The notes: generated from the letters alone by a model not told the origin. Numbered from the stretch's first letter, positions 10,795 to 20,566 are shown. The stretch is 64,000 nucleotides of DNA from Nonlabens ulvanivorans (GCF_000755285.1 NZ_BBMK01000001.1:496001-560000); one strand, 5' to 3'. A program made the numbers and translations.

Positions 10795-11171
10795 ATGCGT
10801 TTCACCCTAGGAAAAGAGACTAAGCTTAAAAGTAAAAAATCTATAGAGTTACTTTTTACAGAAGGTTCTTCTATACGTAAAGGACCTATACGTTGTGTTT
10901 ATAATCTCATAGACATGGAACAACCTCATAAAATAGGTGTCAGCGTTTCAAAACGATTTTTAAAAAAGCACCAGATCGCAATCGTATAAAAAGATTGTTG
11001 AGAGAAGCTTATCGTTTAAATCAACATGACTTAATAACTCCAGAAGGAAAAAGTATTGAAATGATGTTTCTTTTTCAATCTCCTAAAATGCCTGAATTTG
11101 AAACCGTTCAACAATTGATAAAAAAGCTAATCATCGAGTTAAACAAGCAACATCAAAAACTGGAAGATTAA
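10795..11171 (+). CDS. rnpA: Ribonuclease P protein component (one frame break)
   Basis: The corrected protein is 125 residues, normal for RnpA, the basic protein subunit that helps RNase P RNA mature tRNA 5' ends. It opens MRFTLGKETKLKSKKSIELL. The family's RNR-type motif is recovered as APDRNRIKRLLREAYRLN once the A6 run at 10962-10967 is read as A7; as written, the frame stops after FLKKHQIAIV. The gene is essential, so the break is almost certainly a sequence error. rnpA followed by an S41 protease is an arrangement I associate with Flavobacteriia. Confidence 0.92.
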
Positions 11172-11282
11172 TTGGCACTTTAATTGTATTTAACTCAAAA
11201 TGTGTAGTAAGCGGCAAGAAAATGAGTCGTCTACCGTTTTTATCCTATATTTATTGCAACGCGCTTAGAACAGCTATCAACT

Positions 11283-12926
11283 ATGAAAGGTACCATTAAC
11301 ATTAAAAGACAGATTCTACTTCCTATTTTAGGAGCGTCTATATTCTTTACTACAGCTAGTTTTCAAAATGACTTTTTTGAAATAGCAAAGCAGATTGAGA
11401 TTTTTACAGAAATGTATAAGCAGCTCAACATGAACTATGTAGACGAGACTAATCCAGCAGACTTAATGGATAACGCCATTGAAGGAATGCTATCTGATCT
11501 AGATCCTTATACAAAGTACTGGACGGAACAAGAGGTTGAGAAGTCTATCATTAATAGACGCGGCGCTTACACAGGTATAGGTGCTGTGGTGAGTACTAGA
11601 GATGATAAAGTGATTATAGTAGAGCCATGGAAAGACCATCCGGCAGATCTTGCAGGACTTAAAGCAGGTGATGAGATTATAGAAATAGATGGCATCAAGC
11701 TAGCGGACTATAAAGAAAATGCCGGTGATTTATTGAAAGGTAGTGCAGATACAGAGATATCCATCGTTTATAAACGACAGGGAAAAGAGAAATCAGCAAA
11801 AGTTAAAAGACAGGCAGTTGAGGTTAATGCCGTTCCTTTTTATGAAATGGCAACACCAGAAATAGGATATGTGGTATTATCTAAATTTAATGAGAAAGCT
11901 TCTAGAGAAACTAAGGCTGCAATTGTAGCATTAAAAGAAAAAGGAGCTACTAAAATAATACTTGATTTAAGAGGCAATCCTGGTGGTTTATTAAGTGAAG
12001 CCGTTGCTGTTTCTAACCTGTTTATTGAGAAAGACAAGCTGATAACCAGCACTCAATCTGTTGTTGAACAGTATAATAAAACCTATCTCACAAAACGTCC
12101 TGCTTATGATCCAGACATACCAGTTGCAGTACTTATTAATGGACGCAGTGCCAGTGCCAGTGAGATAGTAAGTGGTAGTATACAAGATTATGACCGTGGT
12201 GTTATTATAGGCGCACGTAGTTTTGGTAAAGGATTAGTACAACGTCCTAAACCACTTTCTTACGGTACACAAGTAAAAATCACCATCTCGAGATATTATA
12301 CACCTAGTGGTCGTTGTATACAAGCATTAGACTACTGGAATCGTGATGAAGATGGGAATGCTGTCCGTACTAAAAAAGAAGATTATAATGCCTTCAAAAC
12401 TGTTAATAGCGGTCGTACCGTTTATGATGGCGGTGGTGTACAGCCAGATATTGAATTAGCAAGCGCAGCTTACTCACCTATCACAACAGCCTTACTTAGG
12501 GATAACGCCATTTTTGATTATGCTACAGAGTATTATTATAATCATCAGGTAACAGATATGGATAGTTTTAGATTCACTGATACCGATTTCAATGACTTTG
12601 TTAATTGGGTTGAGAAGAAAGGATTTGATTTTAATACTGAAACAGAGTCTGCATTTGCAAAAGCATTTAAAACTGCCGAGAAAGAAGAACTAGATGATGA
12701 TATTAACTCTAGCTATAAGGCCATGCAAGAAGCGATTAATAATGCTAAGAAAAAGGATATGAAAGATAAAAAGGCTGAAATCATGAGCCTTCTTACTGAT
12801 GAAATCGTTAAAAGATATTTCTATCGTGACGGTTTATATAACTATCAATTAAAATTCAATCCAGAAATTTTAGAAGCTGTAAATGTTCTAGAAGATCAAA
12901 ACAAATACAACAGAATTCTAAAATAA
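11283..12926 (+). CDS. S41 family carboxy-terminal processing protease (CtpA-like)
   Basis: The 547-residue protein has an N-terminal hydrophobic segment, a PDZ domain around residues 95-160 (YTGIGAVVSTRDDKVIIVEP, then GLKAGDEIIEIDG) and the S41 catalytic region. The serine cluster GRSASASE (residues 287-294) and Lys316 in SFGKGLVQ form the expected Ser/Lys dyad. Such enzymes cut C-termini of periplasmic or misfolded envelope proteins. About 120 residues after the catalytic domain form a charged helical tail. The next gene starts 3 bases after its stop, suggesting one transcript. Confidence 0.93.
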   Translation: MKGTINIKRQILLPILGASIFFTTASFQNDFFEIAKQIEIFTEMYKQLNMNYVDETNPADLMDNAIEGMLSDLDPYTKYWTEQEVEKSIINRRGAYTGIGAVVSTRDDKVIIVEPWKDHPADLAGLKAGDEIIEIDGIKLADYKENAGDLLKGSADTEISIVYKRQGKEKSAKVKRQAVEVNAVPFYEMATPEIGYVVLSKFNEKASRETKAAIVALKEKGATKIILDLRGNPGGLLSEAVAVSNLFIEKDKLITSTQSVVEQYNKTYLTKRPAYDPDIPVAVLINGRSASASEIVSGSIQDYDRGVIIGARSFGKGLVQRPKPLSYGTQVKITISRYYTPSGRCIQALDYWNRDEDGNAVRTKKEDYNAFKTVNSGRTVYDGGGVQPDIELASAAYSPITTALLRDNAIFDYATEYYYNHQVTDMDSFRFTDTDFNDFVNWVEKKGFDFNTETESAFAKAFKTAEKEELDDDINSSYKAMQEAINNAKKKDMKDKKAEIMSLLTDEIVKRYFYRDGLYNYQLKFNPEILEAVNVLEDQNKYNRILK

Positions 12927-12928
12927 GA

Positions 12929-13987
12929 ATGAAGCAATTATTATACATATGTGTTTTTCTTACTGCTCTTTGTGCTAGTTCACAAATTACAGTAACGCAC
13001 TCTGTATATTTTGATGTAGATAAAGATCAGTTCACTTTTAGTGAAGGAAAACAACTGACGTCATTCTTTGATGATTTAATTTATAAACCCATTCTTACCG
13101 TAAAAATACTAGGTTATTGTGATGATAGAGGTAGTTACGATTACAATCTAGACTTATCCAATAGAAGAGTTGAAACCGTTGCCAGATGGTTAGAAAATCA
13201 CGATATAGAATTAGAAAATATTTCCAAAAAAGTAGAAGGGTTAGGAGAAGTAGCTCTTGAAGACGAATTAGATCAAGAAGAAACTGAAGAAATAAGAGCT
13301 CAAAACCGTCGTGTAGATGTCGAATTCTCTTTAAGCGCAGATAAAACCAAACGAGTTGCCATTAAAAAATTGCGCAAACAACAACTTACCACAGATGAGG
13401 CAAAGGAAATACCTGTCTATGAAAAGAAAGTCGTCGCTGCTATCTTAGAGAACCCGAGCAGTACAGAAGTAATTAAAACCAGTAAAACAACTGAGCCAGA
13501 AGTATCCATTGAAGAAGTTGAAGAAGATGAATTCTTAGATATACCTACTAAACTCGATCCACCTATTGATAATACTAAAGAACCATTTAAGTCACTTTTA
13601 AGTAAAAAACTTAAAAAAGGTCAGGTCATCCGATTAGAGAATATTTTATTCTATAAAGGCCGTTCTACCATATTAGAAGAATCGCAGCCACTACTCGATC
13701 GTGTTGCAGAAATTTTAATCGCTAGAGAAGATATTCATTTTGAGATTCACGGACATGTATGTTGCATCAATCCTGCTTATCCAGACGCATATAATAGAGA
13801 TACAAAAAAATCTAATTTATCTCACGCTAGAGCACTTGCTATATATAAAATATTGCGCGGTCGTGGTGTAAAACATACCCGTATGAGATTCAAAGGTTAT
13901 GGTAGAACGAGACCACTAGGTGGTATTGATAAACTAGACCGTAGGGTAGAACTGTATATTACTAAAATAGATCCGCCTAAAAATTAA
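12929..13987 (+). CDS. Outer-membrane/periplasmic protein with two OmpA-like domains
   Basis: The 352-residue protein has a signal peptide (to ~residue 18, ASSQ). There are two OmpA-C-like peptidoglycan-binding modules. One spans residues ~22-132 (VYFDVDKDQFTFSEG ... QNRRVDVEF). The other spans ~232-348 (LENILFYKGRSTILEES ... LDRRVELYI). An acidic linker of ~90 residues joins them. Each has the NRRVD/DRRVE end typical of the fold. Two modules in one chain without a beta-barrel is less common than the single-domain form. It probably anchors the envelope to the cell wall. It is likely co-transcribed with the S41 protease. Confidence 0.8.
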   Translation: MKQLLYICVFLTALCASSQITVTHSVYFDVDKDQFTFSEGKQLTSFFDDLIYKPILTVKILGYCDDRGSYDYNLDLSNRRVETVARWLENHDIELENISKKVEGLGEVALEDELDQEETEEIRAQNRRVDVEFSLSADKTKRVAIKKLRKQQLTTDEAKEIPVYEKKVVAAILENPSSTEVIKTSKTTEPEVSIEEVEEDEFLDIPTKLDPPIDNTKEPFKSLLSKKLKKGQVIRLENILFYKGRSTILEESQPLLDRVAEILIAREDIHFEIHGHVCCINPAYPDAYNRDTKKSNLSHARALAIYKILRGRGVKHTRMRFKGYGRTRPLGGIDKLDRRVELYITKIDPPKN

Positions 13988-14018
13988 AAGCAAATATTCT
14001 TTTTTATTTAATTACTTC

Positions 14019-14034
14019 ATCGTAATATTGCGAT
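14019..14034. promoter_or_regulatory. ArsR-type operator upstream of arsR
   Basis: ATCGTAATATTGCGAT is an imperfect inverted repeat (ATCGYAATATTRCGAT). It ends 4 bases before the arsR ATG and recurs in the next gap at 14388-14409, which argues for autoregulation by the encoded repressor. Confidence 0.7.
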
Positions 14035-14038
14035 TAAT

Positions 14039-14371
14039 ATGGGAGCTACTAAGACTGAAATATTTACAGAGCAACAAAATCAAATGGCTCAAATGGCAAA
14101 AGCATTGGGCCATCCTGCACGTATAGCCATTGTACAATACCTATTAAAACAAGATACTTGTATATGTGGTGATTTAGTCTTAGAAATAGGACTAGCACAA
14201 CCTACTATATCACAACACTTAAAAGCACTTAAAACTGCAGGACTTATAAAAGGAAATATAGAAGGCACTAGTACTTGTTATTGTCTAGATTATGAGAAAT
14301 GGGATGTCATGAAAAGCTTGCTATCTCCTTTATTAAATCTTGAAACTGATAACAAAACCAATTGTTGCTAA
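14039..14371 (+). CDS. arsR: ArsR family winged-helix repressor
   Basis: The 110-residue protein has the ArsR/SmtB fold: ALGHPARIAIVQYLL, then the metal-sensing CICGDL motif (Cys-X-Cys at the recognition-helix region), then QPTISQHLKALKTAGLIKG as the DNA-reading helix. A second cysteine pair ends the chain (NCC) and may add a thiol ligand. It should bind arsenite (or a related thiophilic ion) and release DNA. Operators flank the gene at 14019-14034 and 14388-14409. It heads the arsenic gene set. Confidence 0.92.
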   Translation: MGATKTEIFTEQQNQMAQMAKALGHPARIAIVQYLLKQDTCICGDLVLEIGLAQPTISQHLKALKTAGLIKGNIEGTSTCYCLDYEKWDVMKSLLSPLLNLETDNKTNCC

Positions 14372-14387
14372 AAAAAATTTGAATATA

Positions 14388-14409
14388 TTAATCGTAATAT
14401 TACAATTAA
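14388..14409. promoter_or_regulatory. Second ArsR-type operator, upstream of the DUF6428 gene
   Basis: A 22-bp near-perfect palindrome: arm TTAATCGTAAT, opposite arm ATTACAATTAA, one mismatched pair. It shares the CGTAATATT core with the operator at 14019. Confidence 0.7.
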
Positions 14410-14418
14410 AGAAATACT

Positions 14419-14880
14419 ATGAAACTATCCGCATTTAAAAATCAGCTATCACAATTAGATCAGATAACTTTTCAACTGCCAGACGGCAGCCTTGTTCCAT
14501 CTCACTTTCACGTGACTGAAGTAGGGAAAGTCGTTAAACATTTTATAGACTGTGGTGGTAAAGAACGATTAGAAACTGTCGTGAATTTTCAATTATGGGA
14601 AGCAAACGATTACGACCACAGATTACATCCAGAAAAACTACAACATATCATCGAGTTATCAGAATCACGATTAGGGCTGCCAGATGTGGATATTGAAGTA
14701 GAATATCAGTCTAATACGATAGGTAAATATGGTATCGATTTTAATGGCACAAATTTTATCCTTACTTCAAAATTAACAGATTGTCTTGCCAAAGATAAAT
14801 GTGGAATACCAGAAGAGAAACTAAAAATAATTTCAACCGATAATCAAAACACTTGCACTCCAGGATCTGGTTGCTGTTAA
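14419..14880 (+). CDS. DUF6428 family protein of the arsenic operon
   Basis: The 153-residue soluble protein opens MKLSAFKNQLSQLDQITFQL and ends with a cysteine-containing tail (NTCTPGSGCC). I recognise the family as DUF6428, recurrent in Bacteroidota between arsR and the arsenate-reductase-like gene. No catalytic role is known to me. The three C-terminal cysteines could carry or sense As(III), but that is speculation. It lies 10 bases before the phosphatase gene. Confidence 0.75.
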   Translation: MKLSAFKNQLSQLDQITFQLPDGSLVPSHFHVTEVGKVVKHFIDCGGKERLETVVNFQLWEANDYDHRLHPEKLQHIIELSESRLGLPDVDIEVEYQSNTIGKYGIDFNGTNFILTSKLTDCLAKDKCGIPEEKLKIISTDNQNTCTPGSGCC

Positions 14881-14890
14881 TTTCAAACCT

Positions 14891-15504
14891 ATGTATACTG
14901 CCATCACAGAATTACTAAATCAGCTCGATGTAGATAGTATTCCGCTTTCGCGAAAGCGTGATCTCGATCAACTATCTACCTATATCAATCAAAGTTTAAA
15001 AAAATATAAAAAGGCTCAACTTACATTTATTTGTACGCATAACTCTAGACGTAGCCATCTATGCCAGATATGGGCACAAGTTGCTGCACGACACTTTGAT
15101 ATACCAGATGTTTATTGCTACTCTGGCGGGACAGAACCACTGCGGTTTATCCCATGATTATTAAAACCATAAAAAAGCAAGGCTTTACCGTGACAAAAAG
15201 TAAGCCTAAGGATAATCCTAAATATTACATTGAATATAGTGAGGTCATGCCACCCATTACGGCATTTTCAAAAATATTTGATGATGAATCTAATCCTACA
15301 TTACAGTTTGGTGCTGTAATGACCTGTGATCATGCATCAGAGAATTGTCCATTTGTTCCAGGTGCAGAAAAACGTTTTGGTATTACTTATTTAGATCCTA
15401 AAGTAAGTGACGATACACCAGAACAAAAAGAAGTTTATAAAGAACGTAGTCTTCAAATCGCTACAGAAATGAAATACGTATTCTCACAAGTTCAATCTAA
15501 TTAA
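14891..15504 (+). CDS. Arsenate reductase-like low-molecular-weight phosphatase (one frame break)
   Basis: The corrected product is 204 residues. The phosphate-binding loop CTHNSRRS (Cys48, Arg54; CX5R) is that of LMW tyrosine phosphatases and thioredoxin-type arsenate reductases. A later TCDHASENCPFVPG segment supplies further cysteines. In this operon it probably reduces arsenate to arsenite for ACR3 export. One base is missing at ~15135 (GAACC should be GAAACC), restoring SGGTETTAVYPMIIKT. A palindrome copy lies in the 5' part in the frame encoding LSRKR, unlike most other coding copies. Confidence 0.85.
14943..14958. repeat. Iterated palindrome copy 3 (in coding sequence)
   Basis: Perfect CGCTTTCGCGAAAGCG within the arsenate-reductase-like gene, read as Leu-Ser-Arg-Lys-Arg in the variable N-terminal extension. 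Confidence 0.95.
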
Positions 15505-15507
15505 GCT

Positions 15508-16535
15508 ATGAAAAAGAGACTTTCTTTTTTAAATCAGTACTTAACCCTATGGATATTTCTGGCCATGGCAATAGGAGTAGGACTAGGATATTTTATACCT
15601 AGTATAGCTAGTTCTATCAACAACATGAGTAGTGGAACGACTAATATCCCTATTGCAATAGGTCTTATTTTAATGATGTATCCACCACTAGCAAAAGCAG
15701 ACTATAAACTCTTACCTGTTGTATTTAAAAACACTAAGATATTAAGTATCTCTCTTATATTAAATTGGGTGATAGGTCCCGTATTGATGTTTGCACTTGC
15801 ATTAATATTTCTTCAGAATCATCCAGAATATATGGTGGGACTTATTTTAATAGGTCTAGCACGCTGTATAGCCATGGTACTAGTGTGGAATGATCTAGCA
15901 GATGGTTCTCCTGAATATGGAGCTGGATTAGTGGCTCTAAACAGCGTTTTTCAAGTTTTTGCATACTCATTCTATGCGTGGTTGTTTATTACGGTGTTGC
16001 CGCCTTATTTCGGCTTTGACGGTGCAATTGTAGATATATCAATTGCGACCATTGCTGAGAGTGTTGCTATCTATTTAGGAATACCTTTCTTGCTCGGTAT
16101 ACTAAGTCGTTACTTTCTTGTAAAAGCAAAGGGAAAAGAATGGTATGAGCAGGTTTTTATTCCTGCTATTTCACCTATCACTTTAGTGGCGTTATTGCTT
16201 ACTATTATTTTAATGTTCTCTTTAAAAGGTGAGTTGATTGTTGAGATACCGTTTGATGTGTTATTGATTGCGGTTCCTTTAATGATTTATTTCATTGTCA
16301 TGTTCTTGATAGGCTTTTTTATTAGTAAATATCGTGGAGCAACTTACAGCGAGAATGCGGCGATTTCTTTTACGGCTGCTGGAAATAATTTTGAACTGGC
16401 GATTGCGGTGGCGATTGCGGTTTTTGGGCTCAATTCTGGTCAGGCATTTACTGGGTGATCGGACCACTGGTAGAAGTTCCCGCATTGATATTACTGGTAC
16501 GTGTGGCATTTTGGTTGAAGAAGAAGTATTATTAG
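15508..16535 (+). CDS. ACR3 family arsenite efflux transporter (one frame break)
   Basis: The corrected protein is 342 residues with ~10 membrane spans. The ACR3 signature [19 protein letters not shown] (Cys ~120) is present, as is [17 protein letters not shown] near the end. It exports arsenite across the inner membrane using the proton motive force. One G is missing in the G3 run 16453-16455; correction reads [19 protein letters not shown] and continues to KKKYY and the TAG at 16533-16535. It starts 3 bases after the phosphatase gene and closes the operon. Confidence 0.92.
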
Positions 16536-16562
16536 ATGAATCACCGTCATAATCATCGTTAT

Positions 16563-16601
16563 AATTTCTCGAGTGTAGGGTTAACTCTGCGCTTGAGAAA
16601 T
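16563..16601. terminator. Weak inverted repeat after ACR3, possible terminator
   Basis: ATTTCTCGAG and CTTGAGAAAT can pair across a 19-base loop. No T-run follows, so terminator function is uncertain. Confidence 0.3.
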
Positions 16602-16663
16602 AATAAATTATAAACCATAACAACGATATTTGCAGCACCTAAAAACTATTTAGGAAAAGCATC

Positions 16664-17620
16664 ATGACACTAGTTTCAAAAGACATCTTAAAAGCTGCCG
16701 AAATTCTCAAGAGAGAAAAACTCGTTGCTATTCCTACCGAAACCGTTTACGGACTAGCTGGAAATATCTATAGCGATACAGCCATCAAGAAAATTTTTGA
16801 GATGAAGAAACGCCCGTTTTTTAATCCGCTGATTGTGCATATTCACAGTATGGAACAAGTGATGGAACTGGCAGTAGATTTTCCTGAGAAGGCACAGCAG
16901 TTAGCACAAGCTTTTTGGCCAGGATCTTTAACACTTATTTTACCTAAAAAGAATGATGTTCCAGATCTCATCACAGCAGGAAAAGATACGGTTGGGATAA
17001 GAATGCCTAACCATGATTTAACACTAGAACTACTTAAAAGCTTAAATTTTCCAGTAGCAGCACCTAGTGCAAATCCTTTTACACACATCAGTCCTACTAG
17101 AGCACAACACGTTAAAAATTATTTTGATGGTTCTCTAGAAATGGTATTAGATGGTGGTGATTGCGAGAATGGAATCGAGTCCACCATCATAGGTTTTGAA
17201 AATGATAAAGCCATTGTTTACAGACTAGGCTCTATATCATTAGAAGATATCACATCCATCATAGGACCTGTCACTGTAAAAAATAATAAAGAGCAAGCAC
17301 CCAATGCACCAGGAATGCTCGAGAAGCATTATGCACCACGTACGACAACTTATCTAGTAGATGACATAAGTGAATTTATCGCTCAACATGCCGGTAAAAA
17401 AATAGGCCTTCTACTCCACTCTACAGATCATCCAGATTATGCAGTAGCGCAAGTAAATTATTTATCTAAAACCGGTCATTTAAAAGAGGCTGCATCTAGA
17501 TTATATAACGCAATGCACGAGCTAGATCAACTAGATCTAGACATGATTGTAGCACAACAATTACCAGATCACGACCTAGGAAAATCCATTAATGATCGCT
17601 TAAAAAGAGCTACTAAATAG
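16664..17620 (+). CDS. L-threonylcarbamoyladenylate synthase (TsaC/Sua5)
   Basis: The 318-residue protein has the YrdC/Sua5 domain in residues 1-~205: KREKLVAIPTETVYGLAGN, KKRPFFNPLIVHI and AAPSANPFTHISPT are all family motifs. It also has the extra C-terminal Sua5 domain (APGMLEKHYAPRTTTYLVDD to the end), so it is Sua5-type rather than short TsaC. It makes threonylcarbamoyl-AMP from Thr, bicarbonate and ATP for the t6A37 tRNA modification. Confidence 0.93.
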   Translation: MTLVSKDILKAAEILKREKLVAIPTETVYGLAGNIYSDTAIKKIFEMKKRPFFNPLIVHIHSMEQVMELAVDFPEKAQQLAQAFWPGSLTLILPKKNDVPDLITAGKDTVGIRMPNHDLTLELLKSLNFPVAAPSANPFTHISPTRAQHVKNYFDGSLEMVLDGGDCENGIESTIIGFENDKAIVYRLGSISLEDITSIIGPVTVKNNKEQAPNAPGMLEKHYAPRTTTYLVDDISEFIAQHAGKKIGLLLHSTDHPDYAVAQVNYLSKTGHLKEAASRLYNAMHELDQLDLDMIVAQQLPDHDLGKSINDRLKRATK

Positions 17621-17635
17621 TTCTGATTGCTTTAG

Positions 17636-17643
17636 TATCTTTG
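17636..17643 (+). promoter_or_regulatory. -7 promoter box for the DUF6660 gene
   Basis: TATCTTTG, 4 bases before the GTG start; same geometry as rnpA, suggesting a leaderless transcript. Confidence 0.5.
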
Positions 17644-17647
17644 TCTT

Positions 17648-17965
17648 GTGAAAGTTATATTATTCATCTTCTCGATATATTTTCTAGGACTCAACATCAT
17701 GCCTTGTAATGATGGTAATATTGAGCAGCATGATGAGGTAGAACAAACTGTATATATCGACGACCATGATAATCACGATCATGAAGATGAATGCTCACCA
17801 TTTTGCCAGTGCAATTGCTGCTCTATTCATGTGATCTCTTTTGAATTTGAGCCACTCGAGTTTACAGTATTACCGGTAATTAATTCACAAATTTCTTTTT
17901 ATATCAGTCCTGTTTATGACGGGTTTGATGGCTCCATCTTGCAGCCTCCACAATTAAATAGCTAG
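17648..17965 (+). CDS. Small secreted DUF6660-like protein, His/Cys-rich
   Basis: The 105-residue protein starts with GTG and a signal-like hydrophobic stretch (VILFIFSIYFLGLNIMPC). The middle is rich in Asp, His and Cys (DDHDNHDHEDECSPFCQCNCC), a plausible metal-binding patch. I recognise the pattern as DUF6660, usually encoded just upstream of a TonB-dependent receptor as here. It may sense or deliver a metal for that receptor (inference). Confidence 0.65.
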   Translation: MKVILFIFSIYFLGLNIMPCNDGNIEQHDEVEQTVYIDDHDNHDHEDECSPFCQCNCCSIHVISFEFEPLEFTVLPVINSQISFYISPVYDGFDGSILQPPQLNS

Positions 17966-18017
17966 AAACTTCAAGAGCATTGTGCTCATTTTATTTTAGA
18001 CTATTTAAACACTTTAC

Positions 18018-20230
18018 ATGAAAAAAATCATTTTATGCAGCATGTTGTTGCTGTGTTACGCTTTCGCGAAAGCGCAATCCAAAAAACCTATGATATCAAC
18101 ATCATTGTGGTATCTGAAGAAAATAACGAACCATTACTAGGTGCAAATGCTTCCATCAAAAGTCTACAAAAAGGCGCGATGATGGATATCAATGGGAAAG
18201 GAACCATTAACAACCTAGAGGCTGGAACTTATGAACTGACCATTTCTTTTATAGGATATGAAAAACAGACCGTTACTGCTGTTATACCAGATCAACTGGA
18301 TTATACATTTCAACTACACGAGGCAGAAGGCGAACTGGAAGTAATCGTCATACAGTCTACACGATCTTCTCGTAGTTTTAAACGCACGCCTACTCGTGTA
18401 GAGTTTATAGGTGGCGAAGAACTAGTTGAGAAAACTGCTATGAACAGTACTAATATTGCTATGGTACTGAGAGAAAGCACCGGTATACAGATGCAGCAAA
18501 CTTCTCAAAGTAGTGCAAATCAATCCATACGTATACAAGGATTGGATGGTCGATATACACAGTTGTTAAAAGATGGATTTCCACTTTACGGTGGTTTTGC
18601 TGGTGGATTAAGTATTATGCAAGTACCGCCACTAGATATTTCTCAATTTGAGATCATTAAAGGAAGTTCTTCTACACTATATGGTGGTGGCGCTATTGCT
18701 GGACTAGTAAATATGCAGTCTAAAACGCCAGATGATGAGGCAGAGCTAGATTTAATGTTAGTAGGGACACAAGCCCTAGGAGTTACTGGAAACGTGTTTT
18801 ACAGTGCACGTAATGATAAATGGGGGAATGACGCTTTATGGAAGCGCAAATTCTCAAAAAGAGTATGATCCAGATGGAGATGAATATTCTAATTTACCTC
18901 GAGCGCGCACCATTTCACTAAATCCTAAGGTATTTTATTATCCTAGTGAGAAAACAACCTTATGGCTAGGTCTTAACGGTACATTTGATGATCGTAAAGG
19001 TGGATATCTAGATGCTATAAATGGCAATAATAATGGATATCTAGAACAAAACATATCGCGCAGGTTAAGTACACAAGCCGTGTGGGATACTGAACTTACT
19101 GATCATTCTAGCTTCCAGTTTAAAAATAGTATTGCCTATTTTAATAGAGAACTACTGATTCCTAATATGGATTTTAAAGGTAATCAGGTCAACACATTTA
19201 CTGAAGCAAATTATAAGACCAATTCTACAAAGACGGATTGGGTAGTTGGAGCTAATCTTTATACGTCTAGCTTTGATGAGGAAGTATCAATAAATGAGCG
19301 TGATCAAAAAGATACTACCATAGGTGCTTTTGTAAATAACATTACAGACCTTAATGATAACTGGATATTAGAAACGGGTCTACGTACAGATTTTACAACA
19401 GATTGGGGGGTGCCTTTGTGTTACCTAGAGCATCTTTATTATATAAAAGTGATGGAAGGTTTACAAGTCGTTTAGGTGGTGGATTAGGTTATAAAATTCC
19501 AGATTTATTTACTGAAGATGCTGAACGACTGAATTTTCAAAATGTAATGGCAGTAAATAAAAATAACCTAGTAGCAGAGACCTCTTATGGTATGAATCTA
19601 GATTTTGATTATGGATTTGCTATTACTGATCAGATTAATTTCTCGATCAATCAATTGTTTTATTTAACCGCAATAGATAACGGATTGTTACTCAACACCA
19701 GTAACACTAACCCAGGAATGTTTGAATATTCAAATGCGACAGATTTTACCTTAAGTCGTGGTGCAGAGACTAATATTAAATTCTCTTATAAAGATTTTAA
19801 ATGGTTCTTAAACTATGCATTTATTGATACACAGCTTAATTATTTAGATGGTAATCCTCAAATACCACTTACTGCTAGACACAACGCTGGTAGTGTGATT
19901 ATGTATGAAAATGAGAAGTGGCGCATAGGTTATGAAACCTATTATACTGGTAAACAACTTTTATTTGATGGCTCAGATTCTCAAGATTTTTTATTGATGG
20001 GTCTACTAGTTATGAAAAACTTTGACTGGGGAAATCTATATATGAATTTTGAAAATCTGACAGATAGAAGACAGAGTCGCTTCTCTCCTACTGTCACTAC
20101 AGATATTACTGGAGTACCAACATTTAATGAAATTTATGCACCTACAGATGGTTTTATCTTAAGTGCAGGAATCATCTGGAAACCCTTTGGTAATAAAAGT
20201 CATCACGGTCACGGACATCATGATGAATAA
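18018..20230 (+). CDS. TonB-dependent outer-membrane receptor (three frame breaks)
   Basis: The corrected product is 737 residues. A signal peptide ends CYAFAKA before QSKK; the AFAKA part is encoded by the iterated palindrome. Next is a carboxypeptidase-like repeat domain (IVVSEENNEPLLGANASIK, residues ~30-105). A plug follows (RVEFIGGEELVEKTAMNS ... IKGSSSTLYGGGAIAGLVN), then a beta-barrel ending in GIIWKPFGNKSHHGHGHHDE. The His-rich end and the upstream His-rich DUF6660 gene hint at a metal substrate, perhaps copper or zinc. Frame breaks: A6 at 18081-18086 (one A missing), G5 at 18822-18826 (one G extra), G6 at 19405-19410 (one G missing). Confidence 0.88.
18059..18074. repeat. Iterated palindrome copy 4 (in signal peptide)
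   Basis: Perfect CGCTTTCGCGAAAGCG, read as Ala-Phe-Ala-Lys-Ala at the signal-peptidase site of the TonB-dependent receptor. Confidence 0.95.
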
Positions 20231-20247
20231 GTAAATTTTACTGTTTT

Positions 20248-20294
20248 AAAAGCTCAATATGATGAAGGTTTCTTTCAAAATATTGAGCTTTTTT
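20248..20294 (+). terminator. Terminator hairpin after the receptor gene
   Basis: AAAAGCTCAATAT pairs with ATATTGAGCTTTT across a 19-base loop and is followed by T-run bases. It probably serves both convergent genes. Confidence 0.7.
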
Positions 20295-20305
20295 ATGTCT
20301 GTTGT

Positions 20306-20512
20306 TTACTTTTTTACTGGGCAACTATTAATCCCTAAAACTGCATATAATGGACAAAAGTTCATAAAACTAGTGGCTAATAAGACACCACCTACGATTA
20401 ATAAGATAATTCCTAGTGTACCTGTTATTACATTAGTAAAGAATAAAATAGATACTATTACTGCAAATAATATTCTTACTATTCTATCGATGTTTCCTAA
20501 ATTCTTCTTCAT
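20306..20512 (-). CDS. DUF2892 family small membrane protein (YgaP-like membrane domain)
   Basis: The 68-residue protein reads MKKNLGNIDRIVRILFAVIV, then two hydrophobic spans, then a cysteine motif (NFCPLYAVLGINSCPVKK). This is the DUF2892 pattern, the membrane part of YgaP-type rhodaneses. Its role may be in sulfur or redox handling. It lies downstream of the Crp/Fnr gene, with a Crp-type palindrome 61 bases upstream of its ATG, so control by that regulator is likely. The opposite-strand frame here is a shadow. Confidence 0.8.
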   Translation of the reverse strand: MKKNLGNIDRIVRILFAVIVSILFFTNVITGTLGIILLIVGGVLLATSFMNFCPLYAVLGINSCPVKK

Positions 20513-20566
20513 GACTTATACTTTTAAAATGAGATACAATAGTAGTCTAGTGTATGTTCTTAAAAA

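Noticed and set aside
14505..14518. TTTCACGTGA core within the DUF6428 gene as a third parS
   Set aside because: Only the 10-bp centre matches; the outer bases of parS are absent.
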